In this document: piece by piece, positions 60,950 through 64,000 of the stretch
How positions within the stretch are numbered: position 1 is the first letter of the stretch
How the letters are laid out: each line of letters begins with the position of its first letter
Assembly (NCBI GenBank): GCA_036417435.1
Contig: CM070902.1
Coordinates: 178,240,445-178,304,444, forward strand
Reading direction: 5' to 3'
Origin: Inia geoffrensis
Taxonomy: Eukaryota > Chordata > Mammalia > Artiodactyla > Iniidae
Length of the DNA: 64,000 bases
Program-made: the position numbers and the translations under genes
The notes under the pieces: generated by a model
Database searches by the model: none
Told to the model about the DNA's origin: nothing
The model's input: only the letters and a program-made list of their open reading frames with translations

Positions 60950-63130
60950 GGGACACACCTAAGGCAAAGCAACACCAAAAAGATGGAAAAATCAACAAAG
61001 AGAAAGTGACATGACAAAATTAACATCAGGCAAAATATAATGTAGAATTAAAGTAGAAAGGTGTGAAATGGGACTAAACAGCACCATTCATACAAACAAA
61101 TGAAGTAATTCATCAGAAAATGCCAGTCTTGCATTCAAATGTGTGCAAATATTATATATGTGTGTGTGTGTGTGTATAATATATATAAAGAGAAATATTC
61201 ATGAAGCCTCAAAATATAGAGAGCCAAATCTAATTGAATTATGAAAAGAAAAGGACAAATTTTAAGCACTTTTCTCATAATGTTCAGCAATCACATCTAG
61301 TAAAATAAGATACCAGTAATAAAATAGTAGCCAAAAAAGTAGATATCCCTAATGATAGTCAAACATCCATGAATTTGGATTCTAGGAGTCACACTCTTAA
61401 ATAGTTTCAGGTTACAGAACAAATTAAAAATAAACTTAAAAGCATTTATAACTCTACTTCAACAAAAATGCATATAAAAATTTGTGGCATCCAGCAGTAC
61501 TTAAAGAGGAATTTATAGCTTTAAATGCATTTGGAGAATATGAATGGTTGGAAAAACATGGACTAAGCATTTGAATCAAGAAGTTTAGGAAAGAACACCA
61601 AAATAAATCCAAAGAAAATAGAAGAAAGGCAACACTGAAGAGGAGAAATGAATGAAGTAGAATGCACACACATTAAATCAGAGTTGATCAAAAAATAAAT
61701 AAACTGATTCTTTGATAAGACTTACAAAATTGGAAACCTCTGTGTGATTAAGAAAAGGGAAATCAGAAGAGCAACTAAGCCTGTGCGCCACAACTACTGA
61801 GCCTGCGCTCTAGAGCCTGCAAGCCACAGCTACTGAAGCCCTCACGTCTAGAGCCCGTGCTCTGCAGCAAGAGAAGCCTCCACATTGAGAAGCCAGTGCA
61901 CCGCAACGAAGAGTAGCCCCTGCTCTGCGCAACAAGAGAAAGCCCGCACGCAGCAATGAAGACCCAACGCAGCCAAAAATTAATTAATTTTAAAAGAAAG
62001 TGGTATGGATTATAACAGAGGGTTTAGATGTCCTAAGACATTATTTCATGGATAATTGTCAATAATTTAAAAAACACATACAATTGATAATTTCCTAGAG
62101 AGAAATGTTATCGAAATTCATCTAAGAAGGAAAAAGTCTGCATAGAATATTATGTACTTTTTTTTAATGTGCTCAGAATAATAAATGTCCCTAAATCTAC
62201 CCTCAGTAACAGAAGGATGGATCTGTTTTATAGGAGTTTTAGAAAACTCAAAGAGCCATTAACTCCAGGCTTACTTAATTTCTTGCAGAGTCCAGAAAGA
62301 AGTAGGAAGATACACAACTCATTTTATGAGACAAATGTAACCCTGATGCATAAACAGAGTATGGATGACATAAGAACATGCTACTATTGGCCAATCTCAC
62401 TTATAAATACAGATATAACAATTTACATAACTCGAAAAACTATACTAAAACTAAAAGGAATGTGCCAAAATCAATACATCACAGGCAAAACCAGTTTATC
62501 CCAGGAATTATTTCAAGTTAGAAAATCTTTTAACACAGTAACTATGTTACAGTTTATAGGAGAAAAACAATATCATGTCAGTAGCTGCAAATTGAGACAA
62601 TGAGTTTCTTCAGCATTTTAGCTTGGCAAGATTTCTGCACGTTAAATTCTGATTACACCACTTGTTGAATGGAGGATGGGAAATGAGTTCTTTCTTACAA
62701 TCTTGGCAGGAGTGTAAATTGATACTGTTACTGTAGAAAAATTTTGCATTATCAATTAATTTGTTAATTGCACAGGGGTTCTATCTGTAGTTATCTACTA
62801 TACAGAGTCAGTCTCCCATAAATACTAGAATATATACACAAGAATGTTTATTTCAGCATTGCTTGAAATAATGAAAATTTTGAAACAATATAAATATTCT
62901 TTATTAAATAAAATGTGACACATGCATATGATGAAATAATCTGGATATCTATGTGAATAGCTCTCAAAAAACCTGATGTGAATGACATACATAGCATTAA
63001 TGTAAATTTAAAAACACTAATATTTGTACACTTTTTTCTTTAAAATATTATTAAATTTTTTGGGAAAGTACAAACAAACTGATAATCATGGTTGCCTCAA
63101 GGTATAACTGCAGAGGACCAAGATAGAGAC
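60950..63130 (+). repeat. Old L1 ORF2 to 3' end, degraded, split by a SINE
   Basis: GAGGAATTTATAGCTTTAAA, AAATTGGAAACCTCTGTG and a frame at 62169-62603 with NSFYETNVTLMHKQ and YYWPISLINTDI match L1 reverse-transcriptase region text ([27 protein letters not shown]). The 62650-62990 part resembles the ORF2 end. No intact function. Confidence 0.65.
61772..61993 (+). mobile_element. CHR-1-like SINE, 5'-truncated
   Basis: AACTAAGCCTGTGCGCCACA, GAAGCCTCCACATTGAGAAG and AAGACCCAACGCAGCCAAAA are the 3' two-thirds of the long CHR form also seen reversed at 53576-53936; the promoter-bearing head is missing. Confidence 0.85.
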
Positions 63131-63198
63131 TTGGAGGTGATGACAATTTCAAGTTTACCTTTAAGATTTAATTTTTTTTTTTTTTAAAAAGACAAAGT

Positions 63199-63402
63199 GG
63201 GTTTCCCTGGTGGCGCAGTGGTTGAGAGTCCGCCTGCCGATGCAGGGGACGCGGGTTCGTGCCCCAGTCTGGGAAGATCCCACGTGCCGCGGAGTGGCTG
63301 GGCCCGTGAGCCATGGCCGCTGAGCCTGCGCGTCCGGAGCCTGTGCTCCGCAAGGGGAGAGGCCGCAACAGTGAGAGGCCCACATACCACAAAAAAAAAA
63401 AA
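63199..63402 (+). mobile_element. CHR SINE with perfect target-site duplication
   Basis: GGGTTTCCCTGGTGGCGCAG head, B box GGTTCGTGCCC, body to ACATACCAC and an A-tail. Flanked by AAAAAGACAAAGT at 63186-63198 and 63403-63415, identical over 13 bp. Confidence 0.95.
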
Positions 63403-63664
63403 AAAAAGACAAAGTTATATATTACTTAATAGAAAAAAAGAATAAAACTTCAATCAAATATGTCAGAAAGTTAAAGTGATTTAATTCTCAGTGTTGGAAT
63501 ATAGGTAATTATTATATTTCCTTCACCACTTTTCTGGCTTTTATGGACTCCCGCCCCTGTCTCTCTCCTCTCTCTCAATTTGTCTCTCTCATAGATACAC
63601 ACACACACACTTAAAAGCATAATATAGGAAGATAGTTCAAGCTCAGAAGAAATGAGTTTTACGT

Positions 63665-64000
63665 AGTACAATGTTGTGAATGTTTGTTACCCCCCAAATT
63701 CATACGTTGAAATGTTGACACCCTGATCCCAATGGGATGGTATTTGGAGATGGAGGTTTGGGGAGGTCATTAGATCATGAGGGTGGAGCCCTCCTGAATG
63801 GGATTTGTGCTTTTATACACAAGAATGAACTGGCCAGCTCTTTTTCTGCCATGCGAGGATGCCGCCAGAAGACCTCTCTCTGTAAACCAGGAATAGGCCC
63901 TCACCAAGGACCCGACCACACTGGCACCCTGATCTTGGACCACCGGCCTCCAGAACTGTGAGCAATGAATGTCTGCCATTTAAGCCACCCAGTCTGTGGC
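63665..64000 (+). mobile_element. MLT1-type MaLR LTR (cut by the window edge)
   Basis: GTGAATGTTTGTTACCCCCC, CATACGTTGAAATGTTGACA, GGTCATTAGATCATGAGGGT, GGAGCCCTCCTGAATGGGAT and CCTCCAGAACTGTGAGCAAT follow the MLT1 LTR in order, ending near TAAGCCACCCAGTCTGTGGC. The short frames across it are not genes. Confidence 0.82.

Overview
The window is mammalian nuclear DNA, most likely from a cetacean. The strongest pointer is a set of CHR-type tRNA-derived SINEs (five full-length young copies, one older long copy, one 5'-truncated copy and one CHRL-like relative), which are characteristic of the whale/hippo/ruminant lineage and, in this long young form, of cetaceans. Cetartiodactyl-style L1 tails, MIR, MER2, Tigger and MLT1 elements fit. 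There are no bacterial features: nearly every long open frame is either L1-derived, inside a SINE, inside a simple repeat, or a chance frame in a CpG island.

The one protein-coding gene recognised is GRIA2 (AMPA-type glutamate receptor subunit GluA2), on the minus strand. Coding exon 1 is at 42149-42062 (start codon and signal peptide). Exon 2 is at 41504-41364 (start of the extracellular amino-terminal domain). A 557-bp intron separates them. Both join with GT/AG sites and a continuous frame, giving residues 1-76 plus one base. Everything from 41363 down to position 1 is read as the beginning of a very long intron 2; no further GRIA2 exon was found there.

Upstream of the ATG (higher coordinates) the expected GRIA2 regulatory layout is visible: three short upstream ORFs, an uninterrupted 70-bp alternating pyrimidine-purine tract (the GU-rich repeat of the 5' leader), a palindromic NRF-1-type site, GC boxes, and a near-consensus RE1/NRSE silencer at 42758-42778 that would bind REST. 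Two CpG-rich blocks (about 40.4-41.35 kb and 42.3-42.96 kb) flank the first two exons.

The remaining sequence is interspersed repeat plus apparently single-copy intronic or intergenic DNA. Notable pieces are a 5.1-kb nearly complete but dead L1 (14799-19893) with a target-site duplication; a 4-kb older L1 (46.6-50.6 kb) carrying two nested L1 tails; L1 insertions with 5' inversions at 6.1-6.8 kb, 54.9-55.6 kb and probably 49.14-49.27 kb; Tigger/MER2 DNA transposons at 20.9-22.7 kb and 58.7-59.1 kb; and a pair of inverted copies (about 320 bp) of an unrecognised sequence at 21230-21559 and 22751-23069, one of which splits a Tigger element. From about 42.6 kb to 64 kb the sequence is the 5' flank of GRIA2, with no other gene detected. 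No wholly new biological system was found. The most interesting items are the GRIA2 control region, the inverted unknown repeat pair and the rearranged L1 copies.
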